Assembly: GCA_029532415.1 (NCBI GenBank)
Contig: JAQOTA010000047.1
Location: 3,472,001 to 3,536,000, forward strand
Reading direction: 5' to 3'
Origin: Marasmius tenuissimus
Lineage: Eukaryota > Basidiomycota > Agaricomycetes > Agaricales > Marasmiaceae
DNA: 64,000 nucleotides
Made by a program: the position numbers and the translations under genes. How positions within the stretch are numbered: the stretch's first letter is position 1; each line of letters opens with the position of its first letter. This document shows positions 23,115-35,799 of this stretch, one piece after another. The notes below the pieces were generated by a model that was not told where the DNA came from, did no database searches, and saw nothing but the letters and a program-made list of their open reading frames with translations.

Positions 23115-24246
23115 TTGTGTGGCAACCAGTTATCAACAAAGATTTGCCTCTGAGTACGTTGGTAGTATCTGAAGGTCGCTCTCGCTCTCGGAGATGTGCT
23201 GGTGGTAGAATATGCAAGCACCCGAAGTTCGCTACCCTCGGGATGAAAAACCGCCCTTCTCTCCTTACGCACTTCTAGATACCTAGCTCTGGATTGCTGA
23301 AATATCTTTCAGCCTCCTTCAGTCGTGGCCGTGGCTCTATTCTCCCCGGGGAGCCGATAGGACGGTTTGGAGGTTCATCAATGGCGAACGTGGGGTGTAT
23401 ATGGCGTCGTGAAGACTTCTGCTGGTGACTAAGATATCGGTGAGGCTTGCCAATCCAGCCGTCAGACCCACGATCAAGGCAAGGTCGGAGTGATCCCGAA
23501 TCCTGTGTAGGGGTGAGTTGTGGTAATCGTTGTCATGTAGGGGTTTTGCTAGCTATTTTTGGTGACTTACTCTTCTCGTTTGTTGATGGGTGCGTTATTG
23601 TCTCCGCTGGATGGCGTGAAGGTGGAAGAGGGAGACAAATCTGAACCAGGTTTTCAACTTACAGAGAAAGGAGGAGATTACCATCAATGACAGGTTTTCG
23701 ACACCCCTGCGGGAGTAATGAGAATAGTTCATTGTATAAGTAGATCTAACACCTGAGTAGAGATAGACTTACTCAAAGTCATCACCACAAGGGGCGCGTT
23801 GAGTTTTCTGCACAAAATATCGCTCAGATCAGAGGATCGAAGACATTTCAAATTCCCATTACCCATATGCACTCACAAAATGTTCTCTAAAAGGCGTCAA
23901 ATCGATAGCATCCCCAGAGGCCCGCTCACGTACTGTGAAGATGTGGACTGGAGGCGAACACTTCCGGATATCCGTTGTTTTGTTTATTTGTTTGGTTGGC
24001 GACTTTGCAGTCCTCCACCTCGCGATTCTGCACGATGGCTTCAAGCTCTGTGATTATATTCGTGGTTGGGCAGTGATACCCGGTGGATGGTTCTACGAGA
24101 AGAGCCACAAACGTAACGTTGGGGTTGGTCGTGTTGAAATCTGAGAGGTTGGTATCCCACCGGAATGTGGTATGGTTGCACCTAAAAAAACTGCGTCGGG
24201 GATGGTTGAATTGAGATCACGACACAATTTGCCCAGCAGGGCAATG
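23115..24246 (-). pseudogene. Membrane protein family, unit R8 (ectodomain 1, tail B), decayed
   Basis: Tail-B sequence is visible at 23115-23470, with deletions in the juxtamembrane part and a broken frame. The ectodomain (about 23960-24240) keeps FVALLVEPSTGYHCPTTNII. At the 5' end, the near-palindrome (variant CCAGCCGGCTGG) is followed directly by GCATTGCCCTGCTGGGC, i.e. exon 1 and intron 1 are missing, as also happened separately in R5. The sister copy R13 still has exon 1 here. No complete product is possible. Confidence 0.7.
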
Positions 24247-24429
24247 CCAGCCGGCTGGTATGTTAAGTGGGCTGAGGGCAAAAAATTGAGAGCAGAAGCA
24301 TGCACTTCCTTTTACTCTTGAAGTGCCGAAGGTGATTACAGCCCTTTGCAAAAAGGATCCTGGGTGAGATATATAAAAAGAGAAATCAAGAAGGATTTTG
24401 CGAGGGGAAGAGATAGCAAACCCGCTTTA

Positions 24430-24542
24430 AACACCCTTGAGTCCACCCCAAACATCTTCGAATCCATCCAAAACACCTCCGAATCCACATCAAACATCTC
24501 TAAAGCCGCATCAAACATCTCCAAAACCGCATCAAAAACGTC
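24430..24542 (+). repeat. 21-bp minisatellite, about five copies
   Basis: Tandem 21-bp units of the form AACAYCTCCRAATCCRCATCA, in phase so that each unit equals seven codons (NTSESTS, NISKAAS, NISKTAS). The duplicated segment at 55138-55230 has about four units. It lies upstream of R8, just after a TATA-like word (ATATATAAAAAGAG at 24368). Whether it is transcribed is unknown. Confidence 0.75.
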
Positions 24543-24979
24543 TTAAGCCACCTGCAACCACCCCTCAAACGCACCTCGCCTTCTCCTGTAAAATGTCTGA
24601 AACATTGACCGAATGGGCGGAGCCGCCGTCGACGTTCACCAATGATTTTTTCCTATATCTACAACCTGCGAAGTGTGTACTAACCTTAGTCGTATCCATC
24701 AGTACGAAAGCCAAAAACTCACCTCACTGCTCAAAATTACCGGCCGTCGACAGGCCAATTTTCGCTGAATTAGCGATGTCGGTGGTCGATGCATGACGAT
24801 GTCGTCCTCGGCAATTACCGATGCGAAGGCTACAACCTGATTCTCACGCGAGGGGTTGTCCGTATCTGGTCTTGCATTTTCTGTTTGGGAGTTGTCTGGT
24901 GCTGTGATCCATGGTGGTGGTATTGTGTTCTTTGGTTTTTGCTGATTTCTGCTGGTCAAGTCATCATCAGAGAGCCCAT

Positions 24980-25497
24980 TGATGAGCCAGCATAGTTAAA
25001 GTGCACAGTGGGTATAACGAAGTAAACCTCACATGGGTAATACACAGAGTGTTCTTGTAGTCTTGAGATGCTTGTGAAGAGGTGATAATCGAGTAGATTG
25101 TCCTAAGGCTTAAGGCCTTTTGTCCAGTCTTTTATACATAAGTTTCTGGTACATGTAATGAGTATTACACTAACTGAAACTACTACTAGAAGTAGGTATT
25201 CGGCCCTAAAGGCGTAAAAGACATTAGTACTGTGTAAGTACTTCTACCATGAATGGTAGTATGCTTGGTGAGCATAGTCGTGTTTGCCTCATGTATTGAA
25301 GGCTCTACTTATGCTATTGGATAGCAACTGTCTATAGTGTCATATATGATGAAACTAGATGTACGTAGTAAGATATGTAGACAGAGACGTAGTACTTGCA
25401 TGAGGACGCAAGTGTTCTAGAGGCGTAGCTCTATAAATAGTGTGACGCGTAAACAACACGTCAATAGTGTATCACATGATACTCATCATGTTCAACA
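24980..25497 (-). mobile_element. Solo LTR (copia-type), 518 bp
   Basis: On the minus strand it runs TGTTGAACATGATG to TGGCTCATCA (TG..CA ends). It is the inverted counterpart of the LTR at 38083-38600, same length and nearly the same sequence. It is flanked by CCAT on both sides. The related segment at 57970-57990 shows the uninterrupted target (AGAGCTCCCATGGTGTC), confirming both boundaries. No internal region is attached. Confidence 0.85.
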
Positions 25498-25622
25498 CCA
25501 TAACGTCCCCGAAATTACCAGCTGGGAACACCGAGCTTCGCTTAATGAAGATATAGTCTAGTTTCTGTGTTTAGCTTCTTTGCTTTGTAGATACTCCGAG
25601 GCATTACAGAACCAATCATGCA

Positions 25623-26010
25623 CTAAGTCCTCATCAACAAAAATCCGCCTCTGAGTACGTTGGAGGCATATGAATTCAATGCACTATTACTCTCAGAGGC
25701 TGAGCTGGTGGGTAATCCTAGCCGTTGCAGACCACTGTCATTGTGGTGCACAACCCTCCTCTGTCTATGTGCTTGTGCGACAGTCTGGAGATTTGTCCCC
25801 GACTCGTTGGGAGGTTGTTCAGCGCCTTTCTGGCGTGGACGTAGTTTTGGTACTGATATCTCCCAAGAACTGGATAAGGTGTCAAAGACGCGGGACGGAT
25901 CGAGTATTCCTCCAGTGTTCGGAACGTGGAGTGTATATGATGAGTGTTTGCCCCACCATAATAGAATGGCGGTGGCGGCTGTAATACTGAGGAGGCTTAA
26001 ATAGCTGCAA
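25623..26010 (-). pseudogene. Unit R9a: orphan tail B
   Basis: Reads EISVPKLRPRQKGAEQ and RVVHHNDSG of tail B. The ending HMPPTYSEADFC* exists only in another frame, so there is a frameshift near 25700. The transmembrane part is cut at about 26010, where the conserved intergenic block begins, so there is no attached ectodomain. The region 58112-58470 (R15) is a sister copy truncated in the same way. Confidence 0.65.
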
Positions 26011-26439
26011 TGATGAATCATCGGATTTATTGCTAGCAACCTGATATCTCACCCACGTCCAAATGGGACTAATGACCGTCGACTGAGGGAGTCCTGCTGA
26101 GACAGGAATAGTCGACCAACAAGACTACAGCGGACGCTGAATTGACTTTGGTAGTTACTTATGCATGCTAATGCCTTGAGTCTGTTTGTGACTGATCTAT
26201 AACTTTCTTTGAACGAGGGGCCCCATTATGGCCTGACCACAATGATGGACTCTCTGTTCCCTGCTGATCGCCGTTGATTGACTGCTTGTTTTGAAGTTGT
26301 TCTTAAATTCTCCATTCTACTAGACTGTTCTATCTCAACCCTAGATTATGGAATGGGGAAACATCTGCATCTTCGTTCTTAGTATGCTTCAAATGTTCGC
26401 AGTCAGCGTCAATCAAGTATACATGACGGAACCACCATT

Positions 26440-26905
26440 ATTATGCATAAGCACACAGAATATGGATGCTGGAGGGAAAGGTTAGGTGTAAGGTCCCCCT
26501 CAGGCTTCCTTTCACATACCCTGTCTTTTCTGGTTGAAAAGTGAGATTTCGACTGAGGAAACCTTGGTTTTCGGACTTCTCATTGAAAGCCTAGCCATCA
26601 ATAACTGTCTTAAGGTTGAATCCTCCCTTGCCAAGCCCTTTCGGACACAGGATGATGGCCGGTGCTATAGGGACAACACCAAGGAGCCCAGTCATGAATC
26701 CTTCATAATCGGACTTGGAGGTGTTATATTGAGAGCTGAATGGCTGACCGACTGAAGGCAGATTGGGAGTACTCAAATTGAAGGTAGAGGACAAGGCAAA
26801 GAAGAGGGAAAGCAGGAATATCCTATAATAGGTGGAGTGAGTACTGCGAGAAACCCACAATATCAATACCAGCCCACTATTCACCGAGAAAAGGTATTCA
26901 TCATG
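26440..26905 (-). pseudogene. Unit R9b: orphan ectodomain 2
   Basis: Exon 1 (ATG 26905, MMNTFSR) and donor GTGAATAG are present. Exon 2 reads FFALSSTFNLSTPNLPSVGQ, GVVPIAPAIILCPKG and KTVIDG, then a TAG where sister units have a Tyr codon (DGYATVK). The frame then reopens (LSRNLTFQPEKTGYV). No stalk, helix or tail follows before the intergenic block. It is therefore a 5' remnant with a nonsense mutation. Confidence 0.65.
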
Positions 26906-27573
26906 CCAGCCTGCTGGTATGGGGATGGGTCAAGGGGAAGAATCAAGACCAGCGAGGTCTATTTGAAAGTACAGTTACCATTCTTATGGGGGCATTGATC
27001 ATCATGATATTGCTGTGTGGGTGCCATTCCATAACTGATGATCATTATTTGCTCAGAATGGCTGTACTACACAGTCCCAATGTGACTCATCTACATGATA
27101 GCCATTCCTTTGTGTGTTTGCAGGGTGGTGTGGGCAGGCTGTCATACTGGAGAGGGTATGAGTTGAGCGGAATGAGAAGTGCAAGATTGTTGAACATGTG
27201 GTTATCATGTGATACACATTATTGATGTGTTGTTTACAAGTCTATTATTTATAGACTCTTTTACCATGACACTTGCACTTGTATGAAAGATCCTGTACTG
27301 ACTCAGACAGACTCTGTGGTTAGAGGAGTCCATGTAAGATCTTTATAATGATCCCCACAAATTGTACCCCATTTAATCATAATGAATAACAGATATTGGC
27401 ACAGCAGGTCAGATAGATGCACTCATTAATGGTCTCTCCTCTTATTGTTAATGAACACAGTGGTAACCTGCCATTTATTAACATATTCAAGCTCCAATTC
27501 TTTGGCCACAATTCTGTTCATTAATGGTCTCTTGTAGTGCTCAGGCCTTAGTCTTGTTGGGCCTTTGTCATCA

Positions 27574-27889
27574 TTGATGAGCCGGCATGACGCCTAGCGC
27601 AGAGGACTACAACACACTACTACTTACCAGAGAGGAGTTTAGAGAGGTAGAGGCGAGACATAGAAGCTCAAGCACACTATGAATTCAGGTAGAGAACTAC
27701 AAGCTTATATACATGAAGATACAATAGAGTTACCATATAGAGATGACAATAGGAATTGTACATATGAGCATAGTGAACAATGAAGAATAGAACAATAGCA
27801 AATGCATTGTCCCGCATAATATAATGATGGGAAGAGTGAACCGGGACTTCGGATATACCGGGATCTAATTATAGTCCACAGATTCAACA
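27574..27889 (-). repeat. Copia 3' LTR
   Basis: 316 bp; on the minus strand it starts TGTTGAATCTGTGG and ends GCTCATCA. It follows a polypurine tract and is bounded by the ATCAT duplication. It differs from the 5' LTR by small indels and scattered substitutions, indicating modest age. Confidence 0.9.
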
Positions 27890-27899
27890 CACCCCCTCG

Positions 27900-30800
27900 C
27901 TAAGTGCAGCTGAAAAGTACATCTGAGCAAATCAAGTGGACAAATAGAATTCAAGTCCAAGGTGATCTCTGAACCGTATAAACTTCTCATGTCTGAGATT
28001 CTTTGTAAACATGTCTGCGAGATTATAGACTCCTTCAATGAAGAACAATTCGACTTTGCCATCTTCAACACACGATTGAATATAATGATATTGAATATCA
28101 ATGTGCTTGGTTCAGCATTCTTGAACTGGATTAGATGCAATGAAGATAGAGCCTTGATTATCTCTGCAGATTGGAATAGGACCCAAGTCAATTCCAAGTT
28201 CAGAGAGTAGCAATCTTATCCAGGAAGCTTGACAACTGCAATCTGACAGTGCCATATACTCAGCCTCAATGGAAGAAAGAGCTACAGTCTTCTGGGCGTG
28301 TGATTGCCACGAGAAGATGCTGCCTGCTAACTTGAAGAAGTAGCCAGTAATTGAATGGTGTTTGATAGGATCGGCAGCCCAATCCGAGTCTGTGAACACA
28401 AGAAGACCTCCATCAGAGTCAACATCATAGACAAGTGAGTAATCTGATGTGCCAGCTGGATAGCAGCAGATATACAGAGCTTTATTGAGGTGTTCCTTCG
28501 TTGGATTATGAGAGAACTGGGATAGCTTCGTAACTGCATAGGCAATATCAGGAGGTGTGCCCAGCATAATACAGTGGAATACCTCATATGGAATATGCTT
28601 GGGGAAGCCAAAATCTCATTCCATATCATGGTTATTCCATATGACATACAGAATATAGGGTGTTTTGAACTTTTGTTCCACCAAAACCATATTCCATATG
28701 ACCTATTATTCCATATGATGTTATTCCATATGAGGTATTCTACTGTATACAGAAGCGACCCAATCACAGACTGGAACTTGGAGCAAATGGCAGGATTGAC
28801 TGGACCATCGTTGGGAGTTGGCACATAGCCAGCAGGTAAGGACGTAGGAGCACCTTTTGCATTCTGCATCCCAAAACATTCAAGGACTTTCTTCAGATAA
28901 TCCTTCTGGTCAATCATGATCTTATTGCCTTCGCGACGAATGCTCATGCAGAGAAACTCGCTAACATTGCCCATATCGTGGCATTCCCATCAAGCCACGA
29001 ACCCGGCTTTCTTCTTGTCAACAAAAGCTTTGTTAGGACCCATGAAGAGTGCATCATCAACATAAATGATTGCATACACAATTTCACCACTCTTCGAATC
29101 TTTGCAGATGAAGAGTCCAGCATTAGAAGTCAGGTGTTTGAAGCCCAGTACTTCCATGGATGAGCTGAGGGTTCGCCACCATTCAAGGGCAGCTTGCGTC
29201 AGTCCATATAATGTGTGACGCAGGCGTAATACCTTATGTTCTTGGCCCTTGACTTTGAAGCCTTCAGGTTGTTCCATGTAAATCTCTTCAACAAGATCAC
29301 CATAAAGGAAAGTGTTCTTGACATCAACAGAAGTGATGTACCAGTTCTTGAGAGCTGCGAGAGCAAGCATCATTTGTACAGTCTCATAACGAACAACTGG
29401 TGAGAAGATTTCATTAAAGTCTACACCTTCGACCTGAGAGAAACCTTTGGCAACAAGTCTGCTTTCTTGCGACCATTCGACTTAATGTTGAAGACCCATC
29501 TATTTCTGATGGCTTTGTGACCTTTAGGCAAGTCACATAGTTTGAAGACCTTGCGCTTACAAAGTGCCTCAAGTTCTTCGTGGCAAGTGTTCTTCCATTT
29601 CTTCTGTTGCTCAACAGGCAACTTTAGAATATTGCGGAGTGTCCACTCTCTGATGTTGGACAAATCAGGAGTATTGGACGTTGGAAGCAAATCATGAACT
29701 GGAACGGCATTGTTCAACAGGTAAATCACAAATCCTACTCCTCCTTCTTGGGTCAGTCTTTTGACTACGCTTTCTTCCTCATGTGACTCAGTGCTTCCAC
29801 TGGGTTCTGGAGCAGGCAGAGGCAGAAGTGGACCAGGAATCCCCTTTTTACCACCTTTGCCTTTCCTAGATTGTGAAGAGCTAGGACTATCAACTGGATG
29901 CGAAGGTTCTCTGTCTCCGGTGATGTTTCTCCAAGTATTCTTATTCTCTAAGTCGCGAATAATATCTGAGGGTTTATTTGGGTACCGCTTTTCCCCAAAT
30001 ATATTACCAGGTTGTGTTGTACCCTTCTGCTGCCTCGAAGACTGACATGGACCATCTGCTGCTGGTGCAGGCAGAGGAACGGCGGGTTCGCCTGGAGGCG
30101 TTGGAGGACCAGATTGAGGGAGTGGCACATCCCCTGGCACAGGGCCACCTGCAGGTTTGTCAACCTGAGGTTCTGATTTCTTAGAAGGTTCGGAGCGACG
30201 TCTGAGATCTGGGAACAGAGCATTGTCCCAATCGTCATCAGAGTCTTCATCTTCCGAAGGAATGTTGGGATTTTCACCCAAAGTAAATGGTTCACTACCG
30301 ACAGGTGTGAAGCCACGAGTTTTGGCATCAGGACACTTAGAATACAGCGTCTCATTGAACAGTGCAGTGCTACCTTTGAATACAGAATTATTACTTTGCA
30401 TGAACAGGAAGCCTTTCATTCTGTCTTGGTAGCCAATGAAGGTCATTAATTTGCTGCAAGGAGCAAGTTTATTCTTCCTACGATCTTCAGGAATGAAGAT
30501 GTAGGCTGCACAGCCCATAACTTGGAGATGTGAAACATCAGGTGCTTTGCTGTAAAGCATTTTGAATGGAGTTTGCCAGCTCAAACATTGCACAGGAGTG
30601 CAATTGTAGAGGTGGACAGCGTGCACATGGCAGAATTCCCACCAGGACTGAGGCATGCAAGCTTCAAAGCAAAGAGCTTCAGCCTTCTCATGAATCATCC
30701 TGTTGAATCGTTCAGCACGACCATTTTGTTGTGGTGTATACAGTATGCTTTGATCCCTTTGGATCCCATACTCTTTTAGTACTGCATCGAACTTATCCCC

Positions 30801-31697
30801 TTTGTACTCTCCCCCTTCATCGGACATCCAGGTCTTGACAACAGCATTGAACTGCATCTTGACCATAGTAAGGAAGTCCCTCAAAGCTGGTACTGCCTCG
30901 TATTTTGTCTTGAGCTTGGAGGTCCAAACGTAGGACGTGCAGTCATCGAGAAAAGAGATGTAGTACTTGTACCGGTGATATGATTCTACCGGGTATGACT
31001 TCAGATCCGAATGTATGCGTTCAAATGGTTTAGAAGCTCTTGTAGTAGAGTTGGGGAACGATTTCTCATGCATCTTGCCTTCAGCGCAACCACGACACAG
31101 AGGTGTCTTCTTAGTAGGCATCTTAAGGTCAAGTGGGAAACCTTGCGTATGTTTCCGAGATTTATTCAGGGCTTTATCTGACGGATGCCCAAAGCGTCTA
31201 TGCTCAATATTGTAGTCAACATTGTTAAAGACTGACTTGGCCATTAAAACCTCAGCAGATGCTTTCCGCAAGTGTACCCAATAAATGGTTTGACCAGGCA
31301 TATGAGGGTAGGAAACAAGCGACTGTCGTTGCTGTGATGAGTAGAAGGCCAATTTCTTCGCGTTTCCACGAATTGAAAGACCATCTTGAAGGAACTCTCC
31401 CATGGATAGCAAGCGTATATCCAATTGCAATCTGTAATAGACAGGATAGAGATGCGAAACACGCTCAGTAAGTTTCCCACCATGTCCTTCAACGTTATGC
31501 TTAATGAAGACTGTGCCTTTACCCTTGATCAGTATGGGGTTGCCCTTATTCGCAGTATTTACGATAGGACCATCAAGCGATTCATATTCAGTGAAATCAT
31601 TCATATCATTCATGAAATGAGAGGAGGCACCAGAATCAAGGAGCCAACCCTGTGCATTGTTCACACTTTTCTTTCCCTTACATTGAGTACATCCCAC
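27900..31697 (-). pseudogene. Copia pol (protease, integrase, RT, RNase H), broken
   Basis: From 31697 leftward: protease WLLDSGASSHFMND; GAG-pre-integrase zinc site HRRFGH..CRGC; integrase core with HSDLKSY, WMSDEGGEYKGDKFD and PQQNGRAERFNR; RT beginning HEELEALCKRKVF. Frame breaks occur near 29421 and 28985. The RT palm motif YVDDALFMG is at about 29050. A 174-bp MITE interrupts RT after SVIGSLLY. RNase H then reads TDSDWAADP and SSIEAEYMAL (28112-28567). A stop after NPVQEC precedes the usual copia ending (KHIDIQYHYIQ ... FTKNL) running to about 27910. All expected domains are visible, none in one intact frame. The 758-codon stretch 29421-31697 is the longest open part. Confidence 0.9.
28572..28745. 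mobile_element. 174-bp Tc1/mariner-like MITE inside copia RT
   Basis: Terminal inverted repeats CAGTGGAATACCTCATATGG and its near-complement (ending GAGGTATTCTACTG) are flanked by TA on both sides. The interior consists of several more ATTCCATATGA words in both orientations, so the whole can fold on itself. It is non-coding. It interrupts the reverse transcriptase frame, so it arrived after the copia element. Confidence 0.85.
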
Positions 31698-31777
31698 AAA
31701 GTGGGTTGAAATAGCATTGCAAAAATTTACAAGTGATACCAGATCACTACGACTACCGCATGCACTACTGATACCAA

Positions 31778-33290
31778 CTAGTTGAGAGCAGCGCTGTAGG
31801 TCTGCATCAGCTTGGGAAAGCAGGTCAAGATGGGAACTTGCCTGTCATTGTGGAACAATCCAAGAGAGACGTCATCCGGGATGTCCTCTACTCCTGCAGC
31901 TTCGACAATGTCATTGTCAACATCATTACCGAATAGAGAAGTCATATTGTCCATACCATTGTCAGATCCCCAGTCCATCTCTACATCTTCATCAGGATCA
32001 GTGCTGCGAGCACGTTTAGAAGAAGTAGAAGAAGGACATCTGGCTCCTTCATCTTCCGAATCGTCCTCCAGAACTCGCTTGGATGAGGAACCAGGCTTTG
32101 AGATATGATCCTGGAGCGAACGATTGGCGGTGGACGTGACAATCTGTTCGAACGGTTTGAGATGCCGCGCCATCTTAGGGACACCAAGTCTGTCAGCAAG
32201 TGAATGTACTTCACGTACATCATCAAATACTGACTCGGAAGGCTTAAAACCAGTGAAGGACTGCATGGCAGCCGGGTTCTTCTTGACAGTGGGAGCGACG
32301 GTGCTGTCACAAGATTTGTCCCAGTGACCAGTGAAGTGCGCTGGGGGCAGTGATCCCCTAGCATGGCTAGGAGGGGCGCTGGCGATCTTGGCACGCAAGG
32401 AGTTGTTGACTGCGTTCAATGCAATACATTCCCTGCAGTCAGTGATCGAGGAGTAAGGACAGACAGGAGGAGGTGAAGCAACAACGGATGCATAGGATGC
32501 AAGATGGGAGTGACCATGAGACCAATTGTTACCGCTGTTACTGCTGGCGTTGCTGGGACCCTGGTGCTGGTTGATACCACCGCGGGTGGGTACCACGCTG
32601 CTGCTGTTTCTTCTTCTTACCCTTGTTCTGGTTCGAAGATTGGCGTTGCTGCTGCTCCTGTGGTGGGCGAGTGTTGGTCTGCTGCTGATACCCATGCTGC
32701 TGACGTTGCTGCTGTGGGCGCTGCTGCTAACTGAACGATGGTTCACAATTACCAGCACACTTCACCGCAGAAAGGCAGTTGGCGAGCTGCGAGGTTCTGG
32801 CGTTTGTATTCAACCATGATCACATCATGGACCTTGGCAACGGTAATGGTGTTGTCATCCTCAGGATCCCTAACATAGTCATGGAGGGATTTGGATGAGG
32901 CGGTGTCCCATTCGGGAGGAATAGCAGCAATGAGCAAGAGGGATTTGATCAACTCGGGGAGAACCACTCCTATCTCGGAGGGTCGTTCGATGTAGGACTT
33001 GAACTTGGCAATGCCGGCTTGGGGATGAGAGGTGGTAAGTCTGAAAGAGATGAGTTTAACGAAGTCGCCATAGATGTCAGACAAAGTGGGCTCGCTGTAG
33101 GTGTCGTTGAGATGTTCCCAAGCCTTCTGGGTGTTCATGTCCTTAATCGGATTGAAGACCTCCTTGGTGGTGGTGATCTGGATAATCCCCATGAGCTGGA
33201 GATCTTCCTTGTCCCAAGCAAGACTTTCCTTGACCCATGCGGCGTGCTCCTCAGGAGGGACGGTGTCACGGACAACAGGAGTGAGGGCAG
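31778..33290 (-). pseudogene. Copia gag, C-terminal and central parts
   Basis: 33290-32749 reads RPALTPVVRDTVPPEEHAAW, KESLAWDKEDLQLMGIIQ and AWEHLNDTYSE, the copia gag (UBN2-like) pattern. A second frame 32758-31778 continues with a Ser/Asn/Gln-rich region and a Cys/His cluster (CPYSS..CREC, HWDKSC). The two frames overlap out of register, marking a frameshift. The N-terminal piece lies at 38606-38796 beyond the nested insertions. Confidence 0.75.
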
Positions 33291-33564
33291 GGCGGAACCG
33301 CAAAGAATGAACTGAACAAACCGCACAAACCGCACAAACCAGGTGAACTCAGTGAACTTGTTGAACCGTGAGTGAACTAGGCTATTGGGCTGGCTAGGGT
33401 GTGATGTGGTATGGTAGGGTCTGTGTTGCTTAGGGAGAGCGGGGAGGAGGAGAGATAAGTGATAAATATATATATTTCCAAACCGGGACATAGTTTCCCA
33501 TCTATACCGATATCTCTCACGTATATTCTTGACACGTTGCGCGCAACGTTGAGCGTTCTCTGCC

Positions 33565-35610
33565 ATGTTTTCCATCCCCCAGCTCAATCAAGCCTTGAAA
33601 AAGGCCGGCAGCCTGTCTCATATCACACTATCTCAACTCATACTGTTTTTCTATCTCTCAATAACTCTCAAGAATGATATACTTCTCTCTCAGGCCCCAA
33701 CCCACCTTCCAGATAAAGTACCACTCGTCATTCCGCCAAGTGTTTCCATGTTCCTTTCGAGGACCTGCTCTATGGAGGTCAATGATGTTGCTGCAATGTG
33801 GGATGTTCTCAAGAAGGAGGTTTGGCATGCGGATGAGGATACTTTGCTACGTGCAATTATGGATGAAGGGTTGAGGGAGGAACTATTCCGAACGGAAGGA
33901 TCTGACTTGGGTTCTGGTGAGCTCCCAATATTCTTCCCTCTCTATTATTGATTTTTAATGTCTATTAAGACTTACCTTATGTCCTGTGGCCCCGTGTGAA
34001 GCAATGTGAAGCTTCCAGATGTGACAACAAACGGAAGGGCTTGAAGCTTCATACTGTCTCGCAGAAGAAGGCTATTCTCCTTTCACTTACTGGTCCTAAA
34101 CCGGCTTGGTCAATATCCTTCACATGTAACACGTGCAAGACTGTCTATCACCAGGACTATTGGGTTACTGAAGGGACACGATACTATTATCCAGATATGA
34201 CAGCTGCCATTCAAATTGGTGACCATCACTATGCTGAAGTGAAGGTCCTGAACGGATGGAGGTGGTCTATGAATAACGGCTGGTAAGTCATTTCTTTCCC
34301 TGACCTGAGTTTTATGGCTTCTCATGTTCTCGTAGGATGTCGGCTACAAATTGTATGAGGACCTACCTCATTCAGCATGCAGACGTATCCCTTCCCAAGT
34401 CGTGGAATCTCACCCTCAGCCTTTTGCATTGACAGGTTTATAGTGGTTTTATCTTGCATGCTCTATGGCTTGATTCCATCCGTCATCACCACCCTCTCAT
34501 TCTTCCCCACTCGGGTGAGCATCGCAAACGGTTTACCCTTGCAGTAAAGGACCGTAATGCTCGTATCCGTCAACATGGCCTCCGGGAACGCTACCACAGA
34601 TGCAAAAAGTGTGTCTGTGAATATGATGATGGCAGACAGGTCTGGGTCATTGTCTGTGACGGTTGTACTGTTGGTCGTTGGCGATGTGCTTTTGGCTCTT
34701 GTACCAACCCACTCGAAAGTACAAAGGACCACTTCTGTGCTGGTCACACTCGGCTAGAAGATGTCTGTGCCGTTGCTGAGTGTACAGCAGAAGCACGTCC
34801 TGGCTATCAGACATGCGGGCTTCAAGCTCATATCCTACTGGAGCAGAGGTATCGGGATCGTGGCCAAGCTGCATTCAAGCTGAAAGAGCTTCTCTCCAAA
34901 TCCCGAATGCCTCATCCGAACAGCTCTGACCTCATCCCACTTCCTGACGATGAAGAGGACGAACTTGTTGTAGATGACGAGGGGACAGCAGTTCCAGAAT
35001 CCAAGGCGATGAAGGATAGGCCTCTGACGAAGGTGAAAGCTATGTTTGGACGCTGGCGTACACATAACGAGCAGCTGCTTGTTTTTCCTTGTGGAATAAT
35101 TGCTGCGCAGGAAACCTTCTTTCACTCGGAGTCTTTACCATCAGTTGTGGTGCGTACTTCAGTATTGTCTTTCTTTTCCGCTGGCTTACTTGTTTTCTTC
35201 AGCATTTTTTCAAGAATACTTTCGCCGGAGGCTATTGTCCTAACCACCTCATCTTTGACAATAATTGTGGCTTAGCGAAGCATGTCAAAGGCACGGATCC
35301 AGCATTCAATAATGTGGGATTGGCCGTTGATGTCTTTCACTTCCAGTGCAAGCACAGCGAGCAGGATGTCTACTGTCAGAAATATTGCAACCCAGCATCG
35401 TTTCACGAGTTGATGACGGAGGATGGGAAGGGATGGTGGTTCAATACTTCTGTCTGTGAACAGACAAACAATTGGTTCGGGGGCTTCCAGTCTATCTGCC
35501 GTGAGATGGAGGGACATTTCTACGACTTCTTCTTGGACGAGATGGTCATGATGCGGAACGAACTCAACCTCAAATCACTTAGTGGTAGCGAACCAACATA
35601 CTGGGTGTAA
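33565..35610 (+). CDS. KDZ (Kyakuja-Dileera-Zisupton) transposase-associated protein
   Basis: Five exons by eye (33565-33916, 33970-34282, 34336-34384, 34436-35149, 35203-35610) total 1836 bp, a clean 611-codon frame. The N-terminus reads LSQLILFFYLSITLKNDILL, then MWDVLKKEVWHADE. Cys-rich clusters follow (CEASRCDNKRKG; FTCNTCKTVYHQDYW; CKKCVCEYDD, CDGCTVG, CAGH, CAVAEC), like the CxC5/CxC6 clusters described for KDZ proteins. The C-terminal block has LIFDNNCGLAKHV, FHFQCKHSEQDVYCQKYC and NTSVCEQTNNWFGGF. LIFDNNC matches the acidic YDNxC-type motif of the family. It is predicted to be a nuclear DNA transposase. The frame is intact, so the element may have been active recently; family naming is from memory. 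Confidence 0.75.
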
Positions 35611-35799
35611 TTGCAATCACAAACCGGGTTATTTTACATGTGTATCCAGGACTAAGTATCGCAGTAAGGTATTATTTGTATCAGAGAAATTGAAGATGAA
35701 TGTAAGGCAAACGGGATATATCACGCGTGAGTGAATAGGGAGAGGGAGTTGGATGTATCACGGTGAGTGGAAGAGAGGATCAGGTGAATAGAGAAATGG

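Noticed and set aside
29761..30045. Plus-strand open frames across the copia pol region
   Set aside because: They are antisense shadows of the long minus-strand integrase/RT frame and have no independent similarity.
33019..33315. Plus-strand frame over copia gag
   Set aside because: Antisense of a recognisable gag sequence.
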